35,621 nucleotides of DNA from positions 1 to 35,621 of the forward strand of contig CAAEUZ010000028.1 in the NCBI GenBank assembly GCA_900759385.1, in the 5' to 3' direction. A program made the translations under genes and the position numbers. This DNA comes from an uncultured Oscillospiraceae bacterium. Lineage in GTDB: Bacteria; Bacillota; Clostridia; Oscillospirales; Oscillospiraceae. The notes beneath the pieces were generated by a model, which saw only the letters and a list, made by a program, of their open reading frames with translations, ran no database searches and was not told the DNA's origin. Positions 1 to 6,635 of this stretch are shown piece by piece (the stretch's first letter is position 1; each line of letters opens with the position of its first letter).

Positions 1-104
1 CTGCTTTCGTTTCGAAAGGAGGGGCAAGGGAGCGCAGATGAGCTTTCGCCAGAAGGCGCAGCCTGGCGGCGGAAGCGAACGAAGCGGACTTTGCCCCGAC
101 GCCT
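1..104. other. Non-coding hairpin-rich segment downstream of the tRNA operon
   Basis: I see no gene here. The segment holds several inverted repeats: a CTTTCG/CGAAAG hairpin with a TTT loop (4-9 with 13-18), a CGCCAG/CTGGCG pair (47-52 with 63-68) and an outer GGGGCAA/TTGCCCC pair (21-27 with 91-97) enclosing it. It lies just downstream of tRNA-Gln in the direction of tRNA transcription, so it may be a 3' processing or termination region, or part of a dispersed repeat that runs off the window. There is no clear T-run for an intrinsic terminator. Confidence 0.4.
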
Positions 105-178
105 TGGCTGGGATGGCAGGACTCGAACCTACAATATCAGAGTCAAAGTCTGGTGTGTTACCGTTACACTACATCCCA
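105..178 (-). tRNA. tRNA-Gln (anticodon UUG)
   Basis: The minus strand folds as a cloverleaf. The acceptor stem TGGGATG (complement of 172-178) pairs with CATCCCA (complement of 109-115), followed by discriminator G and an encoded CCA (complement of 105-107). The anticodon loop reads CTTTGAC, giving TTG, and the T-loop is TTCGAGT. The U1-A72 first pair is typical of glutamine tRNAs. It is the last of three tRNAs in a minus-strand operon. Confidence 0.95.
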
Positions 179-222
179 CCGCGACTGTGAGTAGAGGCCG
201 GCATAGCCGGCCTCCCTCGTTC

Positions 223-300
223 TGGGGTGGGAGATGGGGCTCGAACCCACGACACCCGGAACCACAATCCGGTGCTCATACCAACTGAGCTACACCCACC
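223..300 (-). tRNA. tRNA-His (anticodon GUG)
   Basis: The minus strand folds as tRNA-His. It has the extra G at -1 (complement of 300) facing discriminator C73, acceptor arm GTGGGTG against CTCCCAC, anticodon loop TTGTGGT giving GTG, T-loop TTCGAGC and an encoded CCA. G-1 opposite C73 is the histidine identity element. Position 6 against 67 is a U-U mismatch in an otherwise complete acceptor stem. It is the middle gene of the Arg-His-Gln operon. Confidence 0.95.
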
Positions 301-318
301 ATGTATGGAGCCTGCCAA

Positions 319-395
319 TGGCACGCCAGGAGGGACTCGAACCCCCGGCCTACTGCTTAGAAGGCAGTTGCTCTATCCTGCTGAGCTACTGGCGC
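319..395 (-). tRNA. tRNA-Arg (anticodon UCU)
   Basis: The minus-strand cloverleaf has acceptor arm GCGCCAG against CTGGCGT (G1-U72 wobble), D arm GCTC/GAGC, anticodon stem ACTGC/GCAGT with loop CTTCTAA giving TCT, T-loop TTCGAGT, discriminator G and an encoded CCA. It decodes AGA and AGG. It is the promoter-proximal tRNA of the operon, about 100 nt downstream of a consensus promoter at 504-532. Confidence 0.95.
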
Positions 396-503
396 GTATC
401 CTCGCACACCACCAAAGCGACGGTGTCTGCGGTTACTTCGCAGCGGGGGCGCTATCCCAAACATACCGCCACGTCAGTGCGCGGTGCCGCCAAAAGCTTG
501 ATT

Positions 504-532
504 AGTTTACCACTCATACGCGAGTTTGTCAA
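504..532 (-). promoter_or_regulatory. Sigma-A type promoter of the tRNA operon
   Basis: On the minus strand TTGACA (527-532) and TAAACT (504-509) are separated by exactly 17 bp. The position, about 110 bp upstream of tRNA-Arg with no gene between, suits a promoter for the three-tRNA operon. The rest of 396-590 holds no gene. Confidence 0.85.
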
Positions 533-590
533 TACCTGTGCGGCCCCAAAATATAATTTTTCCCGCAGCGCCCCCGGCTGGGGCACGCGC

Positions 591-1970
591 TCACTTCGCG
601 CGCAGCCCCCTGCCCTGCTCCAGCCGCCTGAACAGGCGCGTGAGCACCACCACTGCCGCCACGGCCAGCACCACCTCGGCCACCAGCTGGGCATAGGCGA
701 GGCCGTAGAGCGGGAACAGCATATTGAGGACTATGATGGCGGGAATCTCCAGCACTATCTTGCGCATGATAGCGAAGATGAGGCTGTTGCGGCCCAGGCC
801 CACGGCCTGGAAGACGGCCACGGCCATGAAGTCCACACACATGAACGGCTGGGCCAGGCTGAGGCCAACCAGGAAGCGGCTGCCGTAGCCGACGACGGCC
901 TCGTCGTGCATGAAGAGCCGCACAAAGAAGGCCGGGAAGGCCACGTAGAGCACGGTCACGACCGACATGATCGCCAGGCAGACGATGAGCGCTATGCGCA
1001 CGCCGCCCCTCATGCGCTTTATGTTTCCGCTGGAGTAGTTGTAGCTCACCAGGGGCATGACGCCCTGGGAGAAGCCCATGGAGGCGTACATAGGCACCTG
1101 GGCCAGCTTCTGGCAGATACCCATGGCGGCGATGGCGTTGGCGCCGTAATTGCTGGTGAAGTTGTTGAGGATGGTCATGCCGGTGACGTTGAGCAGGTTC
1201 TGTATGGCCGCGGGGATGCCCACGCCGCAGACGCTGCGCACTATCCGGCCCTCGAAGCTGAGCTTCCCGGGGTTTATGCACACATAGGTGCGGCCGCGCT
1301 TCACGGCCAGGAGCACGAAGAAGTAGGCGCAGGCCACGCAGTTGGAGATGAAGGTCGCCAGCCCGGCGCCGGCCGCGCCCATGCCCAGGCCCCAGGGCAT
1401 GATGAAGATGGGGTCCAGCACTATATTCAGCAGGCAGCCGGTCATGGTGCCGATGCTGGCGTGCATGGCGCTGCCCTCGGAGCGCACAAGATAGGCCATC
1501 ACCACGTTGAGTATGGTCGGGGCAGCGCCCAGGCAGACCGTCCAGAACATGTACTGGTTGGTGGCCTCGAAGGTGTCCGCATCCGCGCCCAGCAGATAGA
1601 GCAGCGGCGTACGGAAGACGAAGCACAGCAGGCTGAACAGCAGCCCGCAGATGAGCGAGCAGTAAAATCCGAAGGCGCTGCTCTTGGCCACGGTGTCATA
1701 GTCCCTGCAGCCCAGCGAACGGCTCATGAGGCTGGAAGAGCCCACACCGAAGAGGTTGTTGACCGCATTGAAGGCCAGCATGACCGGTGCGGCCAGGGTC
1801 ACGGCCGAGTTCTGCACGGAGTCGTTGAGCATGCTGACGAAGTAAGTATCCGCCAGGTTGTAGAGCACCGTCACCAGCGAGCTTATCACCGTGGGTATGG
1901 CCAGGGTCATCACCGCCCGGCCCAGCGGCGCCTCCTCAAAGAGGTATGTTTTCTTGTCCAGCTCCTGCAA
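591..1970 (-). CDS. MATE family efflux transporter (NorM/DinF-like)
   Basis: This 459-residue protein has the length and hydrophobic pattern of a 12-helix multidrug and toxic compound extrusion transporter, which exports organic cations or other compounds in exchange for Na+ or H+. The N-terminal half shows the family pattern: IPTVISSLVTVLYNLADTYF near residues 25-44, then VTLAAPVM and a GVGSSSLMSR motif. The C-terminal half repeats the fold, with the GFSQGVMPLVSYNYSSGN motif typical of MATE helix 7-8. The only start that keeps the N-terminus is TTG at 1968-1970, because an in-frame TGA lies three codons upstream; a GGAG lies 10 nt before it. A hairpin and a possible promoter lie between it and the upstream spoIIE unit. 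The substrate cannot be told from sequence. Confidence 0.93.
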   Translation of the reverse strand: MQELDKKTYLFEEAPLGRAVMTLAIPTVISSLVTVLYNLADTYFVSMLNDSVQNSAVTLAAPVMLAFNAVNNLFGVGSSSLMSRSLGCRDYDTVAKSSAFGFYCSLICGLLFSLLCFVFRTPLLYLLGADADTFEATNQYMFWTVCLGAAPTILNVVMAYLVRSEGSAMHASIGTMTGCLLNIVLDPIFIMPWGLGMGAAGAGLATFISNCVACAYFFVLLAVKRGRTYVCINPGKLSFEGRIVRSVCGVGIPAAIQNLLNVTGMTILNNFTSNYGANAIAAMGICQKLAQVPMYASMGFSQGVMPLVSYNYSSGNIKRMRGGVRIALIVCLAIMSVVTVLYVAFPAFFVRLFMHDEAVVGYGSRFLVGLSLAQPFMCVDFMAVAVFQAVGLGRNSLIFAIMRKIVLEIPAIIVLNMLFPLYGLAYAQLVAEVVLAVAAVVVLTRLFRRLEQGRGLRAK

Positions 1971-1988
1971 GGGAAATCATCTCCGCCC

Positions 1989-2019
1989 AAAAGCCGGCCC
2001 CGCGTCAGGCGGAGCCGGC
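1989..2019 (-). terminator. Hairpin with short T-run between the spoIIE unit and the MATE gene
   Basis: On the minus strand an 11-bp stem (1993-2003 with 2009-2019, one G-U pair, 5-nt loop) is followed by TTTT. It could terminate the spoIIE operon. Because a promoter-like sequence lies upstream of it (2039-2067), it could instead sit in the MATE leader as an attenuator just ahead of the ribosome-binding site. Confidence 0.55.
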
Positions 2020-2038
2020 TGAGTTATCTTTTATGCAG

Positions 2039-2067
2039 ATGATATCACGTTTGCCGCGGCCGGGCAA
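2039..2067 (-). promoter_or_regulatory. Possible promoter for the MATE gene
   Basis: Minus-strand TTGCCC (2062-2067) and TATCAT (2039-2044) are separated by 17 bp. Each box departs from consensus at one or two positions. If used, transcription would start near 2032 and the leader would contain the 1993-2019 hairpin. Confidence 0.4.
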
Positions 2068-2113
2068 GGAAGGCCGCATTAAGTTAACATTCTGTTCATC
2101 ATTCTTCCTTTCA

Positions 2114-2419
2114 TCACCAGAGGAGGATGCCCGTCACGGCCACGGCGGCGCTGGCTGCGGCGGTGAGTATCCAGGGCAGGGCCCGTCTCAGGCGCCAGCG
2201 CCAGCCCGGTCGCCGGGTGCGGGCAGGCGCGGCTTCCTCCGTACCGGCCGCGGCGGCCAGGGCCTCGCGCAGGAGCTCGGCCTCGCTCAGGGCGCCGGAA
2301 CCGGCCTTGACCACGAAGATGGCCTGCTCGAAGGGGCCGTCCTCAGGCGGGGGCACTATCACCACGCGCCGCGCCGTGCCCCTGACAGTCGCGCGGCGGT
2401 TCACGTACGGCGCCCTCAC
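2114..2419 (-). CDS. Small membrane protein translationally coupled to spoIIE
   Basis: The protein is 101 residues with no family I can name firmly. Residues 18-40 (RRVVIVPPPEDGPFEQAIFV) look like a short conserved domain. An Ala-rich segment and an Arg-rich stretch (RRPGWRWRLRR) follow, and one transmembrane helix closes the C-terminus (about 80-101), predicting a tail anchor with the N-terminus in the cytoplasm. The start is GTG at 2417-2419, whose bases overlap the spoIIE TGA stop as GTGA, a sign of coupled translation. Coupling to spoIIE suggests a role at sporulation or division, but that is inference from context only. Confidence 0.7.
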   Translation of the reverse strand: MRAPYVNRRATVRGTARRVVIVPPPEDGPFEQAIFVVKAGSGALSEAELLREALAAAAGTEEAAPARTRRPGWRWRLRRALPWILTAAASAAVAVTGILLW

Positions 2420-4731
2420 GCTCTCGCGTCCACGCGCACGGCGAGGACAGTCATGTCGTCCGTGCCGCCCTCCTGCTCCGCCGCGGCCCGCAGCACCCGC
2501 CGGGCCAGGGACTTCATGTCGGCCGGGTCCTCCTCCGCCGTGAGCATGGTGCGCAGCCAGGTGTCGTCGGGGCCGGATATGACGCCGTCGGAGGCGATCA
2601 CGGCCACATTTCCCGGGTGAAGCACCATACGCACCGTGTCCGGCTTCACCCCCTCCCCCACCGAGAGGCCCGCGGCCAGGCTCTCACAGTCTATGCGCCG
2701 CACCGACTTGCCGCAGCGCACATAGCTGGGCGCGGCCCCATACTTGTAGAAGCTGGTCTCGCCGGAGAAGAGGTCGATGTACATCAGGTCAACCGTGGCG
2801 AAGCCCCACTCGTCGCCGCTGCGCAGCAGCATGACGGAGTTGAGCACCTTCATGGCCACCGCCGGGTCCACGCCGGAGCGCAGGAAGCGCTCGAGTATCT
2901 CCACCGCCTGCACGCTCTCGCCGGCGGCGTCCTCGCCCGTGCCCATGCCGTCCGAGAGTATCACGCACAGGGCCCCGGCGTCGGTCTTGAAGTACGTGCC
3001 CCGGTCGCCGGAGACGCTCTCGCCCTCCTTCTTCATGGCGGCGATGCCCACCGAGGCGCAGAGCGGCTCGGCCTCCAGCAGCGTTATCCGCCCGGCGGGG
3101 TTGTCCACCGGCGTGCACAGCCGCACACCCAGCACGGCCGAGAGCCTGTCCAGCCAGGCGGCGTCCTTCGTCAGCGCAGAGAGGCTGCCGGACTCGATGA
3201 CGGCCCGGAGCCTGCCGCCCGCGTCGCGGAAGACGGCCGCGTCGGCCTCTATGTCCAGCGTGCGCAGGAAGCGCAGCAGGCGCCGCTCGGCCAGGGGGTC
3301 CGCGCCGTTGAGGCTGCCCAGCTCGGCGGAGACCTGCGCGAGTATCTCGGCGAAGTCCCGGTACTGCCCCCAGGCGGCCGCGCGCCCGGCGCGCAGGCGC
3401 TCGCGGTACTGGGCCCGGTAGGCCAGAGAGCGCAGCTCGCCGTTCACGGCGGCGACAAAGGCGTTCAGGTTGAGGCACTTTTCCGCAAACCAGTCGGGCA
3501 GGTCGCCGCTCTCCAGCCTGCCGCGGCCGGTCATGGCCTCGGTGGCGCTGTTCATGGCGTCGAGCGTCTCCATATAGCCGGAGACCCAGCACTCGCCCTT
3601 GCGGGAACACTTGACGCAGGCCGCGTTGGCCGCGCGGTCGAACACCCGGGCGATGTCGTTGTCGTTGGCCTCCTCGCAGCCCCTCCTGGCCACGTCGCAG
3701 ACGTCCAGGTAGGCGCGGGCTATGCCCTCCACGCGGCGGGAGGCGTATTTCCTCAGCCCGCTCTCGCCCACGCCCGGCGACAGCGGCTGTATGAGGGCGC
3801 CCACGTGCGAGAGCACGCCGGAGGGGATGAGCATGAAGACCACGCTGGCGGCAAAGGCCTCGAAGAGCGGGGCGACGTCCACCTCCCCCGGGGACACGCT
3901 CAGCACGGCCAGGGCGTCCGCGGTCACGAAGGCGGCCAGGTAGCTCAGCCGCCCGAAGCGGGAGAAGACCCCCGCGCAGAGGGCCGAGAAGGCCCAGGCC
4001 ATGGTGTAGAGCCCCACGGTGCCCGCCGCGGCGTCCATGGCCAGGCCGAAGGCGGTTCCCGCCGCCGCTCCGGCAAAGGCCCCGCCCTTGAGCGACGCCG
4101 TCATCACCAGCAGCAGCGCGAGCACGCGGCCCAGGCTCAGGGTGCGGAAGAGCTCGATGCGGGCCAGGCCCATCAGCGCGGCGGCGGCGAAGATGACCAG
4201 GGCGGCGTCGTGCCGCTTGTCCGACAGCTCCGTCACCGTGCCCCGGGCGCTGAGCGCCTCGCGGAAGAAACAGGCCCCTCCGGCGCACAGGGCGCTCTCC
4301 ACGGCTATGTCCAGCACGGAGTCCAGCAGCTGCGCCCCCGAGGCCAGGCAGCCCAGCAGGCCGGTCAGGGCCATCACCAGGGCCGACATCAGCGGCGCCG
4401 TCAGCGCCGAGCGGGCCGCGCGCGAGTCCTGCAGGATGAAGAGCAGCGTGAACACCGCCACACAGGCGGCGGCATAGCGTATGCCCCAGTCCAGCGAACC
4501 CGTCACCAGGTAGCCCAATATGGCCCCCGCCAGGGCGCCCGCGCCGCCCAGCCCGGTGCCGGACGCCGCCACCATCGACACCCCGAAAGGCGCCGCCGGC
4601 AGGGCGAAGCGCCCCGCCGCCATCAGGAAACCGGCCAGGAAGCGGAACATCGCCGCCCCCAGCGCCCCCAGCCTGTCCGCGCGCGGCTGCTCCGCCAGCT
4701 GCTGCGCTCCCGCCCTGTTCTTGACCGACAT
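2416..4731 (-). CDS. spoIIE: Stage II sporulation protein E (PP2C-type phosphatase)
   Basis: In sporulating Firmicutes SpoIIE dephosphorylates SpoIIAA in the forespore, releasing sigma-F, and also helps place the polar septum. This 771-residue protein has the right architecture. An N-terminal block of about ten hydrophobic helices fills roughly residues 25-320. A cytoplasmic middle region contains a small Cys cluster (CVKCSRKGECW). The C-terminal PP2C phosphatase domain carries LSDGMGTG (Asp594 as metal ligand), ASDGVISGPDD and GTDDMTVLAV. It is slightly shorter than the roughly 827-residue Bacillus form. The ATG at 4729-4731 has GGAGG nine bases upstream. The stop overlaps the start of the next small membrane protein. 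The promoter region has an unusually wide spacing, as in Spo0A-controlled genes (see 4766-4799). Confidence 0.95.
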   Translation of the reverse strand: MSVKNRAGAQQLAEQPRADRLGALGAAMFRFLAGFLMAAGRFALPAAPFGVSMVAASGTGLGGAGALAGAILGYLVTGSLDWGIRYAAACVAVFTLLFILQDSRAARSALTAPLMSALVMALTGLLGCLASGAQLLDSVLDIAVESALCAGGACFFREALSARGTVTELSDKRHDAALVIFAAAALMGLARIELFRTLSLGRVLALLLVMTASLKGGAFAGAAAGTAFGLAMDAAAGTVGLYTMAWAFSALCAGVFSRFGRLSYLAAFVTADALAVLSVSPGEVDVAPLFEAFAASVVFMLIPSGVLSHVGALIQPLSPGVGESGLRKYASRRVEGIARAYLDVCDVARRGCEEANDNDIARVFDRAANAACVKCSRKGECWVSGYMETLDAMNSATEAMTGRGRLESGDLPDWFAEKCLNLNAFVAAVNGELRSLAYRAQYRERLRAGRAAAWGQYRDFAEILAQVSAELGSLNGADPLAERRLLRFLRTLDIEADAAVFRDAGGRLRAVIESGSLSALTKDAAWLDRLSAVLGVRLCTPVDNPAGRITLLEAEPLCASVGIAAMKKEGESVSGDRGTYFKTDAGALCVILSDGMGTGEDAAGESVQAVEILERFLRSGVDPAVAMKVLNSVMLLRSGDEWGFATVDLMYIDLFSGETSFYKYGAAPSYVRCGKSVRRIDCESLAAGLSVGEGVKPDTVRMVLHPGNVAVIASDGVISGPDDTWLRTMLTAEEDPADMKSLARRVLRAAAEQEGGTDDMTVLAVRVDARA

Positions 4732-4765
4732 ATTGACCTGCCTCCGTAGTTAAGAGTTTACATAA

Positions 4766-4799
4766 ATTATAGTTTCATAAGTTATGAAAACACTGTCAC
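4766..4799 (-). promoter_or_regulatory. Candidate spoIIE promoter with 22-bp spacer
   Basis: Minus-strand TATAAT (4766-4771) is a consensus -10 box 35 bp upstream of the spoIIE start. The nearest -35-like hexamer, GTGACA (4794-4799), is 22 bp away instead of 17. Spo0A-activated spoIIG and spoIIE promoters in Bacillus are known for 21-22 bp spacers. No clear Spo0A box is visible in the spacer. Confidence 0.6.
4773..4789. promoter_or_regulatory. Perfect 17-bp palindrome in the spoIIE promoter
   Basis: TTTCATAA and TTATGAAA flank a single central base, forming a perfect 8-bp-arm inverted repeat that lies within the spacer, directly next to the -10 box. The position suits an operator for a dimeric regulator. 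It does not match the TGTCGAA Spo0A box. From 4800 to 4967 I see no further feature. Confidence 0.5.
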
Positions 4800-4967
4800 T
4801 CGGCGCTGTAGTTTATTATGTCTTTACGGGGAAAACCGCCCGGTTCAGGAAATGCCCTGCTTATCGCCCGCATGGCCCGGGGCATTGTTGAAAAGCCGTT
4901 GAGAAATGTGGAGATACGGCAATCTGCCCTGTCCGGCGCACACAGCCGTGCACGCAGCGGCGGGGCG

Positions 4968-5123
4968 GCTGGTAAAACCAGGAGAGATTTTGGAATATCG
5001 GAATATCCGCAGGGGTCCTTCCGGAGAAATACGGCGTGTTTTTTTCCTGTCCCGCCCAGTACTGGTAAATATCTGGGGAGATTTTGGAATATCGGAATAT
5101 CCGCACGGACCTTTCCGGAGAAA
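4968..5123 (+). repeat. 156-nt dispersed element, copy A
   Basis: This intergenic element recurs inverted at 8329-8484. Both copies are 156 nt with no insertions or deletions. It starts with GCTGGTAAAACCAGG, contains two blocks sharing GAGATTTTGGAATATCGGAA and the following ATCCGCA (starting at 4984 and 5078, 94 nt apart), a palindrome CCAGTACTGG between them, and ends at TTTCCGGAGAAA. The 21 nt before the palindrome differ almost completely between copies. It abuts the murC terminator, whose T-run overlaps its end. Open frames through it are not credible genes, because the two blocks are read in different frames. Confidence 0.85.
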
Positions 5124-5150
5124 AAAAGCAGCCCGGTGTGAGCCGGGCTG
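5121..5150 (-). terminator. Intrinsic terminator of murC
   Basis: On the minus strand an 8-bp GC-rich stem, CAGCCCGG/CCGGGCTG (5129-5136 with 5143-5150), with a 6-nt loop is followed by GC and seven T residues (complement of 5121-5127). It begins 12 nt after the murC stop. Confidence 0.9.
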
Positions 5151-5161
5151 TCTGGGATGCG

Positions 5162-6529
5162 TTATTCAACAATGTCCTCGCCTATCTTGTAGATGTTGCC
5201 GGCGCCCACGGTGAGGATGACGTCGCCGGGCCTGGCGGTGGCGCGCAGGCTGTTCTCAATCTCCTCGAAGCTGTCAAAGAAGAGGCTGCCGGGTATCTGC
5301 CTGGCCAGGTCAGCGGAGGATATGCCGAAGGTGTTGGTCTCCCGGGCGGCGTATATCTCCGCCAGGTAGGTCACGTCGGGGCGGCACAGCTGCTCGATGA
5401 AGTCCTCGAACAGGGCCGCGGTGCGCGAGTAGGTGTGCGGCTGGAACACCAGGATGGTGCGCTTGTAGCCCAGGGGCTCCACGGCGTCCAGCAGGGCCTT
5501 GAGCTCGCCGGGGTGGTGGGCGTAGTCGTCATAGACGTCCGCGCCGTTATACTTGCCCTTGAACTCAAAGCGGCGTCCGGCCCCGTTGAAGCCCGCCAGA
5601 CCGTACTTGACCGCGTTGGGCCTCACGCCCAGGCAGATGCAGGCCGCCGTGGCCGCCAGGGCGTTCTTGACGTTGTGTATGCCCGGCACGTGCAGCGTGA
5701 CGCTGGTGAAGAAACGGCCGTGGCAGTAGATGTCGAACTCGCTGGCCGCGCCCACGCGGCGCAGGTTGCGCGCATAGACGTCCGCCCGGTCGGTGAGGCC
5801 GAAGGTGAAGAGCTCGCGGCCCAGGGGCTCGAGCGTCTCCATGGTGTTGCGGTCGTCCAGGTTGGCGACTATCCTGCCGTGCGGCGGCACCTTGGCGGCG
5901 AACTTGCGGAAGGAGTCCTCCACGTCGGCAAGGCCGCTGAAGTAGTCCAGGTGGTCGGCCTCGATGTCGAGGATGACGGCGATGGTGGGGTGGAAGGCCA
6001 GGAACGAGTCATGGTACTCGCAGCTCTCGAGGATGATGGTGTCCCCTCCGCCCACGCGGTGGCCGGCGTGCAGCAGCGGCAGCGTGCCGCCTATCATGAC
6101 GGTGGGGTCCCGCTCGGCAGCCATGAGGATGTGGGTACACATGCTGGTGGTGGTGGTCTTGCCGTGGGTGCCGGCTATGCACAGGGCGTTCTCATAGTCG
6201 CACATGATGGCGCCCCAGGCCTCGGCCCGCTCAAAGACGGGGATGCCGCGCGCACGGGCCTCCACAATCTCGCTGTTGTCGTCGCGCACGGCCGCGGTGC
6301 GGACCACGAACTGGATGTCCGGCGCCACGTTCATGGCGCTGTGGCCTATCTTGACCTCGATGCCGAGGGAGCGCAGGTGCTGGGTCTTCTCGCTCTCGGC
6401 CATGTCCGAGCCGTCTATGACCAGGCCCATGCCCGCCAGTACCTCCGCCAGCGGGGCCATGCTCACGCCGCCCACGCCTATCAGGTGCCCGCGCATACCG
6501 GGCTTGAGATAATCCTGAAAATCTGACAT
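5162..6529 (-). CDS. murC: UDP-N-acetylmuramate--L-alanine ligase
   Basis: MurC adds L-alanine to UDP-MurNAc in an ATP-dependent step, the first amino-acid addition to the peptidoglycan stem peptide, in the cytoplasm. The 455-residue length is typical. The N-terminal Rossmann motif GVGGVSM is at residues 18-24, the Mur ligase P-loop GTHGKTTTT at 120-128, and the central domain has DIEADHLDYF. The C-terminal domain contains GAGRRFEFKG, DDYAHHPGE and FQPHTYSRT, which are diagnostic for MurC. The ATG has AGGAG five bases upstream. It diverges from cca with overlapping promoters and ends at its own terminator, so it is probably monocistronic. Confidence 0.97.
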   Translation of the reverse strand: MSDFQDYLKPGMRGHLIGVGGVSMAPLAEVLAGMGLVIDGSDMAESEKTQHLRSLGIEVKIGHSAMNVAPDIQFVVRTAAVRDDNSEIVEARARGIPVFERAEAWGAIMCDYENALCIAGTHGKTTTTSMCTHILMAAERDPTVMIGGTLPLLHAGHRVGGGDTIILESCEYHDSFLAFHPTIAVILDIEADHLDYFSGLADVEDSFRKFAAKVPPHGRIVANLDDRNTMETLEPLGRELFTFGLTDRADVYARNLRRVGAASEFDIYCHGRFFTSVTLHVPGIHNVKNALAATAACICLGVRPNAVKYGLAGFNGAGRRFEFKGKYNGADVYDDYAHHPGELKALLDAVEPLGYKRTILVFQPHTYSRTAALFEDFIEQLCRPDVTYLAEIYAARETNTFGISSADLARQIPGSLFFDSFEEIENSLRATARPGDVILTVGAGNIYKIGEDIVE

Positions 6530-6562
6530 AATATCTCCTGTCCAATGGAACGAATAGATGCC

Positions 6563-6591
6563 TTGAAAATAAGCACGTCAAAGATTATAAT
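6563..6591 (+). promoter_or_regulatory. Promoter of cca-udg
   Basis: TTGAAA (6563-6568) and a perfect TATAAT (6586-6591) are separated by 17 bp, about 45 bp before the cca start. The -10 overlaps the murC -10 on the other strand. Confidence 0.85.
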
Positions 6592-6612
6592 ACATTATGC
6601 GTCTTAAAACAA
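6584..6612 (-). promoter_or_regulatory. Promoter of murC
   Basis: On the minus strand TTGTTT (6607-6612) and TATAAT (6584-6589) are separated by 17 bp, about 55 bp upstream of murC. Its -10 box overlaps that of the opposing cca promoter, since ATTATAAT reads as TATAAT on both strands, so the two polymerases should compete for the same DNA. Confidence 0.7.
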
Positions 6613-6635
6613 GGCTTAAAACGAGGTGAGGCACG

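Noticed and set aside
571..589. Terminator after the MATE gene
   Set aside because: GCCCC/GGGGC can pair, but the following sequence (GCTGCGGGAAAAATTATATT) is not a proper T-run; not strong enough to list.
234..2042. 602-residue open frame on the plus strand across the tRNAs and MATE gene
   Set aside because: It runs through three tRNA genes and opposite a clear MATE gene, with His/Gly/Ala-rich low-complexity translation and no ribosome-binding site; it is an antisense shadow of GC-rich codons.
2617..4749. 710-residue open frame on the plus strand opposite spoIIE
   Set aside because: The composition (Arg, Gly, His, Ala) is typical of antisense frames in GC-rich DNA, and SpoIIE on the other strand has full domain support.
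4861..5172. Possible 103-residue small protein within the repeat (copy A)
   Set aside because: The two repeated blocks are read in different frames (94-nt period) and there is no ribosome-binding site; similarity to the frame at 8346-8735 reflects nucleotide repetition.
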